64,000 bases of DNA, taken from contig JAUCBJ010006459.1 of assembly GCA_032718475.1 (NCBI GenBank), forward strand, positions 1-64,000, read 5' to 3'. Every line of letters begins with the position of its first letter. Positions within the stretch are counted from its first letter, which is position 1. This stretch comes from Nemertoderma westbladi (lineage: Eukaryota > Xenacoelomorpha > Nemertodermatida > Nemertodermatidae). The notes under the pieces were generated by a model. That model made no database searches. It worked only from the letters and a program-made list of their open reading frames with translations, and was not told the DNA's origin. The translations under genes were made by a program, and so were the position numbers. Below are positions 10,300-20,248 of the stretch, piece after piece.

Positions 10300-10960
10300 T
10301 TATTTGAGTGTTGTGTTATTCGTAATATTTGTGTTATGTTTTGGGAAGCTAGCAGCAAACTCAGATACATTCGGTGTAGAGTTAAATGCAGCACATTGTC
10401 GATTGACCAGGGAAGCAAAAGATACTCTTTGCTTACGGCCACCTCTTTCTGGTCTCATCAAGGAAAGGTGAAGCATAAGAAGGAGCTTGGACCAAGACTG
10501 GTAATCATTGGACAATAAGACAGCCTGGACACAAGCGTCAAGTGTCTTAGCTACCTGCACTCTTGCCCCATGGGGGACAAACTTCAGGATTCTTGTCTTG
10601 CTGTTTTTAACAACATTGAGTAGAGCCCATGCTTCTTGGAGAGACTGGTCAGAAGGCCTACTTGTAGGTGTCCCAGTTCCCAGGTTATTTGGAACTTCTG
10701 AAGATGAGGTTCTTGTAAGTGTGTGGGATAGCTGATTTAGATTGGCATCAATGATATGTTCACCGGTTTGTGCAATCAAAGAACCGGATCCAGGACAGTA
10801 GGTGCCAGAGAATACTTTATGCCTACGGAGTTTACCATCATGGTTAGTAGAGAAAGGTTTTTTGCAGGAGTGGCAAGTGCGCTTTAAGTTAATATTTGCT
10901 GGATCACTCTGGGAATGGGTGTCTTGTTGGCTGTGAAGGGCATGTATAGTATAGGCGGGG
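10300..10960 (-). pseudogene. Fragment of a non-LTR retrotransposon ORF (zinc finger plus region upstream of RT)
   Basis: An open minus-strand frame runs from about 10,960 to the stop at 10,300. It starts with a zinc-binding motif, TCHSCKKPFSTNHDGKL then H and YC, and continues through a segment resembling the N-terminal region found just before RT in several invertebrate non-LTR elements: IPxGAR-like VPHGARVQVAKTLDACVQAV, then SWSKLLLMLHLSLMRPERGG and SLVNRQ. No reverse-transcriptase motif follows, so only a 5' piece is present. The first methionine is not the true start because the zinc finger lies upstream of it. Family assignment is from motif memory, not a search. Confidence 0.55.
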
Positions 10961-11093
10961 GGGTTGATGAATTATGTGGGAGTGTTTGAGGGATGTGGAC
11001 TGGTGGAGCAGGAATGGTTGGGTTGCGGTTAGTTGCTGGTGCATTGGGTAAAAGAGTTGGAGAGATAGTGGTATGTATGTTTGTTGGAAATGA

Positions 11094-11575
11094 TTGCGCT
11101 ATGGACTAAAAAATATTTGCAATTTAATCAAAGTTAAATTTGCAATTAAACTAATAATTTCAAAATGTCAGGGAAAATATTTTTTAGTTTACGATTGTCA
11201 ATTATATACATTTGCTACAATTATATACAATGAAAACAAACAAAAATCAACAAACAAGCAACAGACGGGTATGGAAAAATTAACATGATTTGATGAAAAA
11301 TATATATGTTACAATTATATACAAATATATATACAACAAACAAATATTATATTATACAACAAACAAACAACAAACTAGCAGCAGGAATTAATATGATTTG
11401 ATTGTAAGGTGTATATATGTTAAAACAAACAATAAGCAGCAGATGGATATGGGGAAATGATTATGATTTGATTATAATGTATGTATGCTACAATTATATA
11501 AATAAACAAACAGCAAGCAATAAACATATGTGATTTATATATACATGCAACAAACAAAATCCCTCAAACAAAAAA
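11094..11575. repeat. AT-rich degenerate tandem repeat (~115-bp units)
   Basis: Recurring pieces ACAATTATATACAA, AAACAAACAA, GCAGCAG/GCAACAG and ATGATTTGAT reappear about every 110-120 bp, with heavy divergence. No gene seen. Confidence 0.5.
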
Positions 11576-11578
11576 AAT

Positions 11579-11726
11579 GCCTCAGTGAGGCGTAGTCTGT
11601 GCCTCAGTGAGGCATAGTCTGTGCCTCAGTGAGGCATAGTCTGTGCCTCAGTGAGGCATACTCTGTGCCTCAGTGCCACAGTGAGGCATAGTCTGTGCCT
11701 CAGTGAGGCATAGTCCATGCCTCAGA
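11579..11726. repeat. 22-bp minisatellite with palindromic core
   Basis: About seven units of GCCTCAGTGAGGCATAGTCT plus two bases. Each unit contains the inverted repeat GCCTCA-G-TGAGGC. One unit is interrupted (CAGTGCCACAGTGAGG). The array ends about 40 bp before the 5' target duplication of BEL-B. Confidence 0.9.
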
Positions 11727-11760
11727 CCTAAAACTCAAGACTTTAGGAGTGCCTGATGTC

Positions 11761-11765
11761 TTAAA
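11761..11765. other. BEL-B target-site duplication, left copy (TTAAA)
   Basis: TTAAA directly precedes the LTR and reappears right after the 3' LTR at 43,542-43,546. A 5-bp duplication is normal for BEL/Pao integrases (4-6 bp). Confidence 0.9.
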
Positions 11766-12297
11766 TGTTAGCTTATTCAATCCCGCTAACACCCCATAAA
11801 GTTGTAAGCCGATAAGCAATATTGGGAGCCACGAGATTGGGCAATTAACCAACTCGTGCCATCCCAATAAGAGTGGGAAGGAAGCACACAATAAAGGGTC
11901 AGGGGCCAAACCCCTAACCCAGAGAGTACAGGTGGAGTGAACGGGAACACTCCACGGGGCGCCAACAAGGGTAACAACCAATCAGAGGGGGGCAAGGCAT
12001 CGATTGAGTAGAGCAATAAGGCCACCGTGCAATATAACCAGTAACACAATGTCAGTAATTCAGTTATCTCAGTGCAGTGTAGGTTAGTTAGTTTAGATAG
12101 GGGAGCACGGGACTTTAGTTACCGTATCCCGCCTTCCGTATATTATACTACAGTCATCATATCTATATCTTATACCTATCAATTATTATACACCGAATAT
12201 CAGAACTCATTCACTATTTCCGTTTACTCTTTATACACGGCGGGGACGCGTAAACTAAACACCGGATAAATCGGGATCCCTCCTGGATCCCGTCACA
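11766..12297 (+). repeat. BEL-B 5' LTR
   Basis: TGTTAG...GTCACA, 532 bp. Contains AATAAA (11,890-11,895), a TATA-like ATATAA (12,032-12,037) and an initiator-like TCAGTT whose A lies 30 nt downstream. The two differences seen from the 3' LTR are AGTTGTAAG/AGTTATAAG and GGGTAACAA/GGGTATCAA. No primer-binding site ending in TGG is visible just after it. Confidence 0.95.
12032..12065 (+). promoter_or_regulatory. Candidate BEL-B core promoter (TATA + Inr)
   Basis: ATATAA at 12,032 and TCAGTT at 12,060-12,065 give the ~30-nt spacing expected between a TATA box and an initiator. The same pair is in the 3' LTR. Prediction only. Confidence 0.45.
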
Positions 12298-12365
12298 GTA
12301 ACTAAATCAGCTGCCGCCCTAGATAAACTCAATAATCAACTAGCACCGAAATCTGCAGAAGAGAG

Positions 12366-13496
12366 ATGAGTCAGTCAGGTGACACGACACCGACGCGGAC
12401 CCCGGACGAAGACCTAACGATCCGCGAGGCCGCAACCAGGCGATACAGGCCCACAACGCCGGACCCATCGGTAACGGGTCATCCGGCAGTTCAGGACGAG
12501 GGGGGCCTGGAACCCGAGGTCGAACCGAGAGAAAGAGAGAGCGGGACGGAGGGAGACGGAGACGAGTCGACACGGGACGGGGGTCGACGCACCGGTGTCG
12601 CCGGCCAGCCACAGGCCGAGGGCGACGAGCGGCCCGCCGAAACGGCGACGGTGGGGCCGACGGTGCGGCCCCGGACGCAGAGAGACGGAGGAGACATCGG
12701 TACCGATGTCGCCGGCCAGCTACAGGCCGAGGGCGACGGACGGCCCACCGGAACGGCGACGGTGGAGCCGCCGGTACGACGTCGAACCCGGAGGGACGGA
12801 GGAGAGGTCGGCGACGAGGACGTCGGGGTTTCAGAGCGACTTCGACGGGCCTACAACGCGACCCGGAAGCTGATGAAGGACGCCAAGAAGGAAGGGGCGA
12901 AGGTAGACGAGGTGAGACTGAGAAAGCGACTAGGTGAGTCGGATAGACACTTTAATTACCTAATACGTTTTGGGCAGAGAGAACTAGCCGAGGAGAGAGC
13001 AAAAGGGGTTGCCGGCGAACTGTTTGAACTATGGGAGTGTGGGAGTATGGAACCTAGCGTAGCGCCAGTGTACATAGGGCCATACTTGGTCGATGCCCGG
13101 GGAGCAAAATTAGTGGGTTGGAGGGGACCCGAGGGGGGCGGATCCGAGGTTAACCCCGAGGATTCGGCCTCGTCGGTCGGAGAAAGTTCCGGGAAGCGGG
13201 GGAAAGTTAGTAGGTCGGGAAGGCGGAGGGGGTCCGCTGTAACCGATAAGTCTGCTACATCCTCCGCGAAAGAAAGAGTGGTGAGAGAGATAGGTGCCGC
13301 ATACCGTCTCAGCATGGTAGAACAAGGTCAGAGGGAAATGGAGGAACGGTTAGAGGAGGGGAGAGTGCGGTTAGCGAGGGAAGCGGCATTGATTAGAGAA
13401 ACCGGAGAGAGGGCCGAAAGGGCTTTGAGAAGCCTTAGGGAGTGTGAGGAAATAGAAGAAAAGGAGTGTAGGGAGCGTGAGGCGAGGGAGCGATAG
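12366..13496 (+). CDS. gag: BEL-B gag, N-terminal part
   Basis: 376 codons from the first ATG after a 68-bp leader. The N-terminus is acidic and low-complexity, with a 28-residue segment duplicated (VAGQPQAEGDERPAETATV and VAGQLQAEGDGRPTGTATV). A folded-looking segment follows (LRRAYNATRKLMKDAKKEGA to the GPYLVDARGAK region), then a long Arg/Glu coiled coil. The frame is lost at about 13,490, where one G is missing in a copy of the 33-bp repeat encoding EREARE(D)RERK. The next ORF continues the same repeat in the +1 frame. GC-rich codon use here contrasts with the AT-rich surroundings. Confidence 0.75.
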   Translation: MSQSGDTTPTRTPDEDLTIREAATRRYRPTTPDPSVTGHPAVQDEGGLEPEVEPRERESGTEGDGDESTRDGGRRTGVAGQPQAEGDERPAETATVGPTVRPRTQRDGGDIGTDVAGQLQAEGDGRPTGTATVEPPVRRRTRRDGGEVGDEDVGVSERLRRAYNATRKLMKDAKKEGAKVDEVRLRKRLGESDRHFNYLIRFGQRELAEERAKGVAGELFELWECGSMEPSVAPVYIGPYLVDARGAKLVGWRGPEGGGSEVNPEDSASSVGESSGKRGKVSRSGRRRGSAVTDKSATSSAKERVVREIGAAYRLSMVEQGQREMEERLEEGRVRLAREAALIRETGERAERALRSLRECEEIEEKECREREARER

Positions 13497-14763
13497 GGAA
13501 CGCAAAGAGCGTGAGGCGAGGGAGGATAGGGAACGCAAAGAGCGTGAGGCGAGGGAGGATAGGGAACGCAAAGAGCGTGAGGCGGAACGCAAGGAATATG
13601 AGGCGAGAAGGGAAAAGGAACGCAAGGAGCGCGAGGTGAGACGAAGGGAGAGCATTAGGAGTGTAGCGGAGTCGGCCGCCCGGGACACCCAGGAGTGTGA
13701 GAGGAGAATGGGAGAGGCTGAACGAGAGCAAAAGGAATTAAAGAGACGCCAGAATGTGCTTGCGGAAGATAAGATTAGACGGGCGCACGAGTTGCAACTG
13801 GTGCAAGAGTCGCCGTCTGAAAGCGGGGCCGGCTCGAGTGTTTTTGGGGAGCCGGGGGCCGTAGATACATTTATTGATACCCCACTGACAGGGACCGCAC
13901 GACAGACTCAAAACTGGTGCGACCGTACGGGCGGGGGGGGGGGGGGTAATAATGATAATGGTACAGTAGACGTGGTTAATATTAATAGTACCGTATGGGA
14001 CAACTCTAATCAAACCTTTATTACAGGGAATACTTTACCTAGTGGTAGTAATTTAAATTTAAATCAGAACGTCCCTAGTATTAATGTAGAAAATAATTCT
14101 AATATTAATGTAGCTACGCAAAATAATCCAATTAATCAAAGTAATAACCCAAATTCGAACTTACAAAATAATTTAAATAACGCGATTACGCAGAATAATT
14201 CAAATAATTTAAATAATGATCCAAGCCCGAATTTACAAAATAATTCAGATAGTGTAGTCGCGCAATATAATCCAAGTGATTTTATCTCGAACGGACAAAT
14301 TAATTCCGTTTCCAATACAGGTGCTATTAATGTAAATACGTCGGGCGTGTATGGTCAGACAGACGAGGGCCTGGTAGGCCACGTAGTTGGTAGGCAAGGA
14401 GTGGCTGGGTTAGGTAGACCCAGCGAGGGCCTGGTAGGCCACGCAGTTGGTAGGCAGGGAGTGGCTGGGTTAGGTAGACCCAGCGAGGGCCTGGTAGGCC
14501 ACATAGTTGGTAGGCAGGGAGTAGAGGGCCTGGTAGGCCACGCAATAGCAGAGGGAGGGGCGGGGGTGAATAGACCCGACCGCGGTAGGCTTGATGTGTC
14601 GACTGGAGAGGGATATAGTAGCGGGGTGAGGAGTAGCGAAGTTAGATGTGGCGAATGGGGGGGGGGGCTACGAGAACCCCACAACAGCGAGTTAGCGGCG
14701 AAAGGGGGGGGGGGGCAGAGAGTGTCCCACAGCCGTCAGCGGATAATGCGAGGGCCGAAATAG
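13477..14763 (+). CDS. gag: BEL-B gag, central part (coiled coil, Asn-rich, GLVGHxVGRQG repeats)
   Basis: 428 codons continuing the gag after a frameshift. It starts with RERKEREAREDRE coiled-coil repeats, then holds a poly-Gly run encoded by a G tract (13,930-13,943), a ~130-residue Asn-rich low-complexity stretch, and three tandem copies of a 22-residue repeat (EGLVGHAVGRQGVAGLGRPS type, 14,365-14,540). The reading frame is lost again around the G tracts at 14,656-14,666 and 14,703-14,713, beyond which the next ORF carries the gag onward. Asn-rich low-complexity regions of this kind could drive condensate formation (inference). Confidence 0.65.
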   Translation: MRRGSDRERKEREAREDRERKEREAREDRERKEREAERKEYEARREKERKEREVRRRESIRSVAESAARDTQECERRMGEAEREQKELKRRQNVLAEDKIRRAHELQLVQESPSESGAGSSVFGEPGAVDTFIDTPLTGTARQTQNWCDRTGGGGGGNNDNGTVDVVNINSTVWDNSNQTFITGNTLPSGSNLNLNQNVPSINVENNSNINVATQNNPINQSNNPNSNLQNNLNNAITQNNSNNLNNDPSPNLQNNSDSVVAQYNPSDFISNGQINSVSNTGAINVNTSGVYGQTDEGLVGHVVGRQGVAGLGRPSEGLVGHAVGRQGVAGLGRPSEGLVGHIVGRQGVEGLVGHAIAEGGAGVNRPDRGRLDVSTGEGYSSGVRSSEVRCGEWGGGLREPHNSELAAKGGGGQRVSHSRQRIMRGPK

Positions 14764-15629
14764 GTAAACCGCAACAACCGGCGACGGAAAGTAATAGGGG
14801 GATTGCGAGTATCCCCAGCGGCGTGCGACCGAGCAGGGAGAGACAGGTTGACGTCGTAAGAGGGCGGACGAAGCGTCGAGCCCGATCAGAAGAGGGAAGA
14901 AGAAGAGTGGGGTTTAACCGGGAGGTCGGCGAGAGATCTCACGAGCGGGAATACTCCACTGAAAGGAGAAGAAGAGAAGACAGTAGTAGAGGTATCGCCG
15001 CGAACGATAGAAGAGCGAGGACGGATGGCGAGCCGTCGGTAGTTGAGATGAGAACGGAGAGTCAGTGGGGTCGGACTCCGGGAGATTGCCGTCGCCCCGG
15101 AGAGATGCGACCCGGCGAGGCGCACTACGCGCCGAGAGAGGGGTACGCGATGTACCGGTACGAAGATGAGAACAGTAGAGAGGGGGGTCGAAGAGAAACT
15201 TTCCGACGGAATACACCTACCGATCGAGAATACGGTAGCCGCGGGGAGGATTATTCGAGAAGAATAAACTTCGATCCCGAACAACACATGCAGACTGTAG
15301 GACATACTGTAGGCCTTACTGCACATACCGTAGGCCATACTGAGAGAGGCAATGTAGGCGATAGGATAGCGTGGACAATGGGATTAAACCCGGAAGTCGC
15401 GGAATACATACCGGCGGGTAGGCCAGAAGCTGATAGGCCTATACCGGTACCAACACAGCAGTATGACTACAGCATGCAGGGACATAACATATACCCAGGG
15501 GAGGGGGGAATTATTGCGGATAGGTGTATGGGCCCCAACATATTTACATCAACCCCAGTACCAAACATACCGGTGGGGGGTGACAGGGTGACATTCCCCC
15601 ATCACAATATCAACAATATACCCCGATAG
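14646..15629 (+). CDS. gag: BEL-B gag, Arg-rich part
   Basis: 327 codons in another frame, beginning at the G tracts where the previous ORF fails. The protein is rich in Arg/Glu/Ser, with short repeats TVGHTVGLTAHTVGHTERG. The same segment is present, degraded, on the minus strand at 46,292-46,522, which confirms it as real BEL-B gag. It ends at two consecutive stops (15,627-15,632), and the frame of the next ORF is already open upstream of them, so a further frameshift lies between about 15,540 and 15,625. Confidence 0.6.
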   Translation: MWRMGGGATRTPQQRVSGERGGGAESVPQPSADNARAEIGKPQQPATESNRGIASIPSGVRPSRERQVDVVRGRTKRRARSEEGRRRVGFNREVGERSHEREYSTERRRREDSSRGIAANDRRARTDGEPSVVEMRTESQWGRTPGDCRRPGEMRPGEAHYAPREGYAMYRYEDENSREGGRRETFRRNTPTDREYGSRGEDYSRRINFDPEQHMQTVGHTVGLTAHTVGHTERGNVGDRIAWTMGLNPEVAEYIPAGRPEADRPIPVPTQQYDYSMQGHNIYPGEGGIIADRCMGPNIFTSTPVPNIPVGGDRVTFPHHNINNIPR

Positions 15630-15649
15630 TAGCAAGAACAGCGAGACCC

Positions 15650-17314
15650 TTGGATGAAAACAAGTCGTGTGACACAGACATATGGAGGGGGCCGCTACCC
15701 CCGATGACATACCCAAGCCAGAGAAAGTCAAGAAATAGGACGGACGAACCACACCAGACAGGAGAGACTATACAGCACCCGTCGAATCCATTGGAAGCGC
15801 AGGCGATAGGGATGGCCACGTTGATCGATGCGTTGAAAACGAGGATCGAGTTACCACCCGTGGAACCATTCAAATTCGATGGGAGCAGGCCGGAGGAATA
15901 TCTACAGTTTCGGCGAATGTATAGTAACGAAATACTAACAAAAAACTTGACGCAGGCGGAGTCTACAAGTGTACACGGGAGGCCCAGCATACGACATCGT
16001 GAGGCAATATCAAGGAATAGAGGGCGGCCGCTGAGGGGCATAACGTCGGGTGGCCTACAGGATAATCCTGTTAGCATTAAGACGTTCGCTAACAAAGTCG
16101 AAAAGGCGCTAATCGTGCTGAAGACGCTAGACGCGCCGTACGAGCTCAATGCGTCCAACAACATCACAACGATAGCGCAGGCACTACCAAACTGGCTGCG
16201 CAACAAGTGGAGAAAAATCGCCTTCTCTACTCGAGATAAGAAGGGTGCGGAACCGGGTTTAGAAGAAATGTCAAACTTCTTAAACTACGAGGCTGAACTA
16301 ATAACTGACCCAGTCTATAGCGAAGACAGCCTGGGAAAGGGACCGAAGACAGACTACCATAGACCGAAACCAGAGCACAACACATCGAACGCATTACCGA
16401 GACTCAGGCAATCATTGCCATATGCAGCGACGCAGGGGACTGCAAGTCCACAGCTAGCCGAGGATAAGACAACATCATGGAACGGACAGGGAAACAATAA
16501 TAACACGAATAAACATAACCCCAGTACGTCCAATAGGCAAAACCCAAACAATAAGAATAGTAGGGACTTTGGTACAAACGCAACTGCGATACGCAATGCA
16601 CTGTATAAAGAGGGCTACGACCCAAAGAGCAAATGTCAGCTACACGCAAATGCGCTTCATCAAACTATGAACTGCAGGTACTGGCAGGCGCTACCTAGGC
16701 AAGATCAGATAGATTATGCGTTCAGCAATAAAATCTGCTCGCGATGTGTAATGAGTGGACATAGAGCAAGGGAGTGTAAGGAGAAGCCAATGAAATTTGG
16801 TCAAAGGAGAGGCCAAACGATGGCGACGAGCACAGTAGGGGCGAAGAAGAGAGGAACGGTGCTACTTGGAGTAGTACCAGTACGAGTGATCGGAGAAGGC
16901 AATCGATCAGTAACAACACTAATGCTGGTTGATAGTGGAGCTGCCTTCACATTAGTCGAAGAATGGGTGGCCGTGGAGATAGGATTGAGAACGAGGCCGA
17001 GCAGGATGGCGGTAACAACCATCTCTAGCAAAGATGAGGTCCTGGAGATGAGAACAGGACGGTGCGCAATTGCAGCAGTGGCACCAGGATGCGACTATGG
17101 GGCAACCATCGACCCCATTCAAGTGATAGAGTCAATTAATATCAATGCTAGGCGGCCAACCAACATCGAGGTCGAGCAGTACAAATTCCTGGACAACATT
17201 GACTTCTCAATCCCAGACGTGGACGTTAGGAAGGTGTCCATCCTTATTGGGTATGGACTGCCCAACGGCCCACGAAAGAATGCAAACGGTCTTCGGGGAA
17301 GACAAGCAGAGTGA
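15650..17314 (+). CDS. gag-pol: BEL-B gag capsid-like region, CCHC knuckle and aspartic protease
   Basis: 554 codons. Residues ~50-180 resemble a BEL gag domain (IELPPVEPFKFDGSRPEEYL), but a short stretch near codon 105-125 is read out of frame by a pair of compensating shifts: the minus-strand relative at 45,577-45,843 shows the expected YTGGPAYDIVRQYQG in that position. A CCHC knuckle is at C363-x2-C366-x4-H371-x4-C376, preceded by a C/H pair (CQLHANALHQTMNC). The retropepsin motif is MLVDSGAA with D428 and a normal D-S-G triad. The frame breaks at about 17,255, and the tail after GYGLPNG is a frameshift product; protease/RT continue at 17,145-18,616. Confidence 0.8.
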   Translation: MDENKSCDTDIWRGPLPPMTYPSQRKSRNRTDEPHQTGETIQHPSNPLEAQAIGMATLIDALKTRIELPPVEPFKFDGSRPEEYLQFRRMYSNEILTKNLTQAESTSVHGRPSIRHREAISRNRGRPLRGITSGGLQDNPVSIKTFANKVEKALIVLKTLDAPYELNASNNITTIAQALPNWLRNKWRKIAFSTRDKKGAEPGLEEMSNFLNYEAELITDPVYSEDSLGKGPKTDYHRPKPEHNTSNALPRLRQSLPYAATQGTASPQLAEDKTTSWNGQGNNNNTNKHNPSTSNRQNPNNKNSRDFGTNATAIRNALYKEGYDPKSKCQLHANALHQTMNCRYWQALPRQDQIDYAFSNKICSRCVMSGHRARECKEKPMKFGQRRGQTMATSTVGAKKRGTVLLGVVPVRVIGEGNRSVTTLMLVDSGAAFTLVEEWVAVEIGLRTRPSRMAVTTISSKDEVLEMRTGRCAIAAVAPGCDYGATIDPIQVIESININARRPTNIEVEQYKFLDNIDFSIPDVDVRKVSILIGYGLPNGPRKNANGLRGRQAE

Positions 17315-18616
17315 CCCGGTGGCCATATTAACACCATTCGGGTGGACGCTGAGTGGTCCAATTAAGAGCAAGATACCATTTAGGATGTCGGAGACATCAG
17401 GATGCATGTTCGCGGGAACAATGCAGGAAATGGGTGACGAGGGAGCAGAAGAGCAGCTTAAAAGACTGCTCAGACAAGATTTTGAGGGACTGAAACAGAC
17501 AGGGGTCGGGACCTCAGTAGAAGACAAGCAGGCTCTACAAAGCGTGGAGGAATCAATGAGATGCGATGAGGGACGGTATACTATAGGAATGGTATGGAAA
17601 CTACCGAAGATACCGCTGCCCGACAATAGGGGGATGGTGCTCACGAGACTCCGCAAACTGAAACAAACACTAAAACGGAGCCCCGAGAAGAATGAGTATA
17701 TCCACAGAACAATTAAGAAGTACGTCGAGAAAGGATGGGCCGTGGAGTTACCGGTCGACGAGCCGAACACGGATAGAACATATTACCTGCCACTGCACGT
17801 GGCTTTAGATCCAAAGAAAGGTAAACTAAGGATGGTAGTCGACGCATCGGCAAAGACCGACGGAAAATGCTTAAACGATTACATGTTAGAAGGCCCAAAT
17901 ATTTACAATTCGGGCATAGAGGTGTTACTTAGATTTCGAAATGGGAAACACGCCTTCACGTGTGACATAGAAGGCATGTTCAACCAAGTCCGTGTAACGG
18001 AAGAAGATAGCGACAGTCAACGCTTCTTATGGTATAACGGCGAAGAAGAACCGCCGATAATACCAGCATATAAGATGGTAGTACAGAACATGGGGGACAA
18101 GTCGTCTTCATTTACGACGACTATGGCAGTGAGAGACACAGTAAAGGGGAAGGAAGATAGATACAGCAGTAGGGCCGTCGATATGATTCGACGCGGCTTC
18201 TACGTAGACGACGGAATGGAGTCTGGAAATACGGTTAAAGAAATACTGGACACCGGGCGCGAGGTTCGCGACATCCTAAAAGGATCCGGCTTTAACCTGA
18301 CCAAATTCCAATCCAGTTCAGAAGAATTTATTAAGGCGATAGAGGACAGGAGACCAGAATCGACCATGGACAATCCCACAACAGCCAAAGGGCAGGACAT
18401 GGCGATTAAGAGAACAGAATCTCAACAGAAGGCATTGGGAATCGTGTGGGATAGAGAGACAGACGAACTGAAGTATCAGCTGAGCCAAGAGGGCGCAGAC
18501 ATCCACACGAAGAGGGGCTTTGTATCGTATATAGCAAGGATATACGATCCCCTAGGCCTAGCATCCCCATTATTAGTCACGGGGAAACAGATACTCAAGA
18601 GAGTATACAAATTGAA
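17145..18616 (+). CDS. pol: BEL-B pol: reverse transcriptase, interrupted by BEL-C
   Basis: True coding begins near 17,255, after a frameshift from the preceding ORF. It reads the end of protease (HERMQTVFGEDKQSDPVAIL), the connector typical of BEL elements (TPFGWTLSGPI), then RT motifs: YYLPLHVALDPKKGKLRMVVDAS, AFTCDIEGMFNQVRV and the catalytic YVDDG at about 18,200. It next enters the thumb/connection (DPLGLASPLLVTGKQIL). The reading frame runs into the BEL-C LTR and stops at 18,683, but native sequence ends at 18,616, the last base of the TTGAA target copy. The ORF resumes, in phase once one target copy is removed, at 37,210. Confidence 0.85.
18612..18616. other. BEL-C target-site duplication, left copy (TTGAA)
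   Basis: Repeated at 37,205-37,209. Dropping the element and one copy joins the flanking BEL-B codons in the same frame, which validates the boundaries. Confidence 0.9.
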
Positions 18617-18740
18617 TATAGAATTATATTCCCTAAATGCCGTGGATTTTCAAAATTTGATTTTATTCGGATTAACTTTGTAAAGATTGCTTTGAGTTCT
18701 CATTCGTATTGGTTCTATCATTTGTACATCTATCGGTCAA

Positions 18741-18820
18741 GTGGTTCAGTAGCTCAGTCGGTAGAGCGTTGGAAATTATATGTGTAGTAGGTGTTGAGTT
18801 CGAATCCTAGTAAGTGCGAA
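18741..18820 (+). repeat. tRNA-like module inside BEL-C LTR
   Basis: TAGCTCAGTCGGTAGAGCG is a textbook A box/D-arm with a perfect GCTC/GAGC stem. GAGTTCGAATCCT is a B box about 50 nt downstream. The anticodon stem (after GTTGGA) and acceptor are degenerate. The same module is in the 3' LTR (35,405-35,484) and, reversed, in the third LTR (51,029-51,108). Confidence 0.7.
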
Positions 18821-20240
18821 TTATTTTTTGTACAGAATTTCAACTCATTTAAATTAACCGCTACAAATTAATTGCATTTATCTGTACCAATGAGACTGTA
18901 GTTATTTGATTGTAACCAATGTCGTGCAAGTTATATATTAGCTGGACCAATAGCTATCTTTAAAACCCCGTTAGAACCCATAGAACAATCGAGAATTTTC
19001 TCGATTGATTGCGGCACAAATTTGCTATATAAAGGTGCGATTTGTTCATTAGTTATTCACTTCTACTTCACAGATTATCTTATCAATATTCTGTTGTGCT
19101 TAGTTTATTTCAGATTACATTGTACATATTATTATAATCTTCTGTAATAAAGTCAGAATATTCTCTCAGCTTTTCTATCTGTTTTACTATGGATTCACTA
19201 CGGTGAACTAACTCAGGGACAGGATGGCCGGCTAGAGATCGGGCCGCAGCAATGAACGGGAACATCACGGGAATGTAGACGAGAGACAACCCGCAATACC
19301 ATTTAGAGTTATTCGCCCATCGCCTGAAAGGTTAGACAGCGTTCGATCCTTGCTACCTAAGTGTAAGACCAAAAGATCAAAAGGTAGACGTAGTGACACG
19401 CTGTAAGCCCAAAATTACATCATAGGGACTGTACTGTCTTGATTCAGGAAAACCCACAGTAGACCTTCACATTCCTACGGGGGGGGGGAGAGAGAGCGCA
19501 GGCAGATACTAGTACGCAGATAGGACGTAGGCACACCGGTACAAGGCATACACATTGGTTAGGGTGCAGCAAACTGTACGCTTAACTCTTGCTAAGTACA
19601 GGTGCGTGTGCGACTATTTGCAGTACGACAGTGTCCATTACATCAGAACTTGTAGGCTAGGGGGTTGCTGTGTTTTTACCTGAATTGGGATTGTACCGTT
19701 CGGGCGGTAGGGCAGTTTACGTACTAGGCGCAAATAAATTGAGGCTATCAGGGATATACTAACATCTACCGTGTCCCCGCCAACGCCCTAATAGGAAGTT
19801 ACCCGGACTACCTGGGTGACTAAAATTCTAGATAGGAGCCAGGATAGCTATTAGTACCTGTACGCCTACAGTAGTAAACTAACACATCTCTTCTTAGTAT
19901 CAGGGACCTGGTACCTAAAATTGCCGAATTCTGGGCGTAGTATTAACCTTATGCCTGAATTTGAGTCCTGGAAATACGCAAGAGGGGAAGGAACCTTATC
20001 ATTCGTGAGTATTGGACCTACAAGTTACAAAATTAGAATATTCGTAAATGCACACCGTACCCAGTAATTATATATGTGAAGGAGCAAAACTGTTTTGACC
20101 GTTCAGAATTAACACGCGCGTTAGAAATTATTTACACCTCGAAATATATAAAATTAACTTTTGTCCGTACTGTGCTTTGCCCGCTAGTTAGACATCTCCA
20201 AATCTCTGCCTGTACCTAGCTAGCGTCTCTTTGCCCAACC

Positions 20241-20248
20241 ATATAAAT
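20241..20248 (+). promoter_or_regulatory. Candidate BEL-C TATA box
   Basis: ATATAAAT in a block kept in all three BEL-C LTRs and in BEL-A. A CAGT-type initiator (20,284-20,289) lies slightly farther than the ideal 30 nt. Prediction only. Confidence 0.5.

Noticed and set aside
10082-10471. Plus-strand 129-codon frame
   Set aside because: Overlaps the better-supported minus-strand non-LTR fragment and shows no domain.
13371-13731. Minus-strand Leu/Arg/Ser-rich frames opposite BEL-B gag coiled coil
   Set aside because: Antisense of the RERKEREARED repeat; low-complexity artefact.
18741-18820. Functional tRNA gene
   Set aside because: Anticodon and acceptor stems do not pair and there is no mature 3' end; the sequence is part of the LTR and present in three copies.
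19146-19151. AATAAA as the functional BEL-C polyadenylation signal
   Set aside because: It lies far upstream of the TATA block, thus within U3, and could not end a transcript begun at the predicted start; left as a sequence note only.
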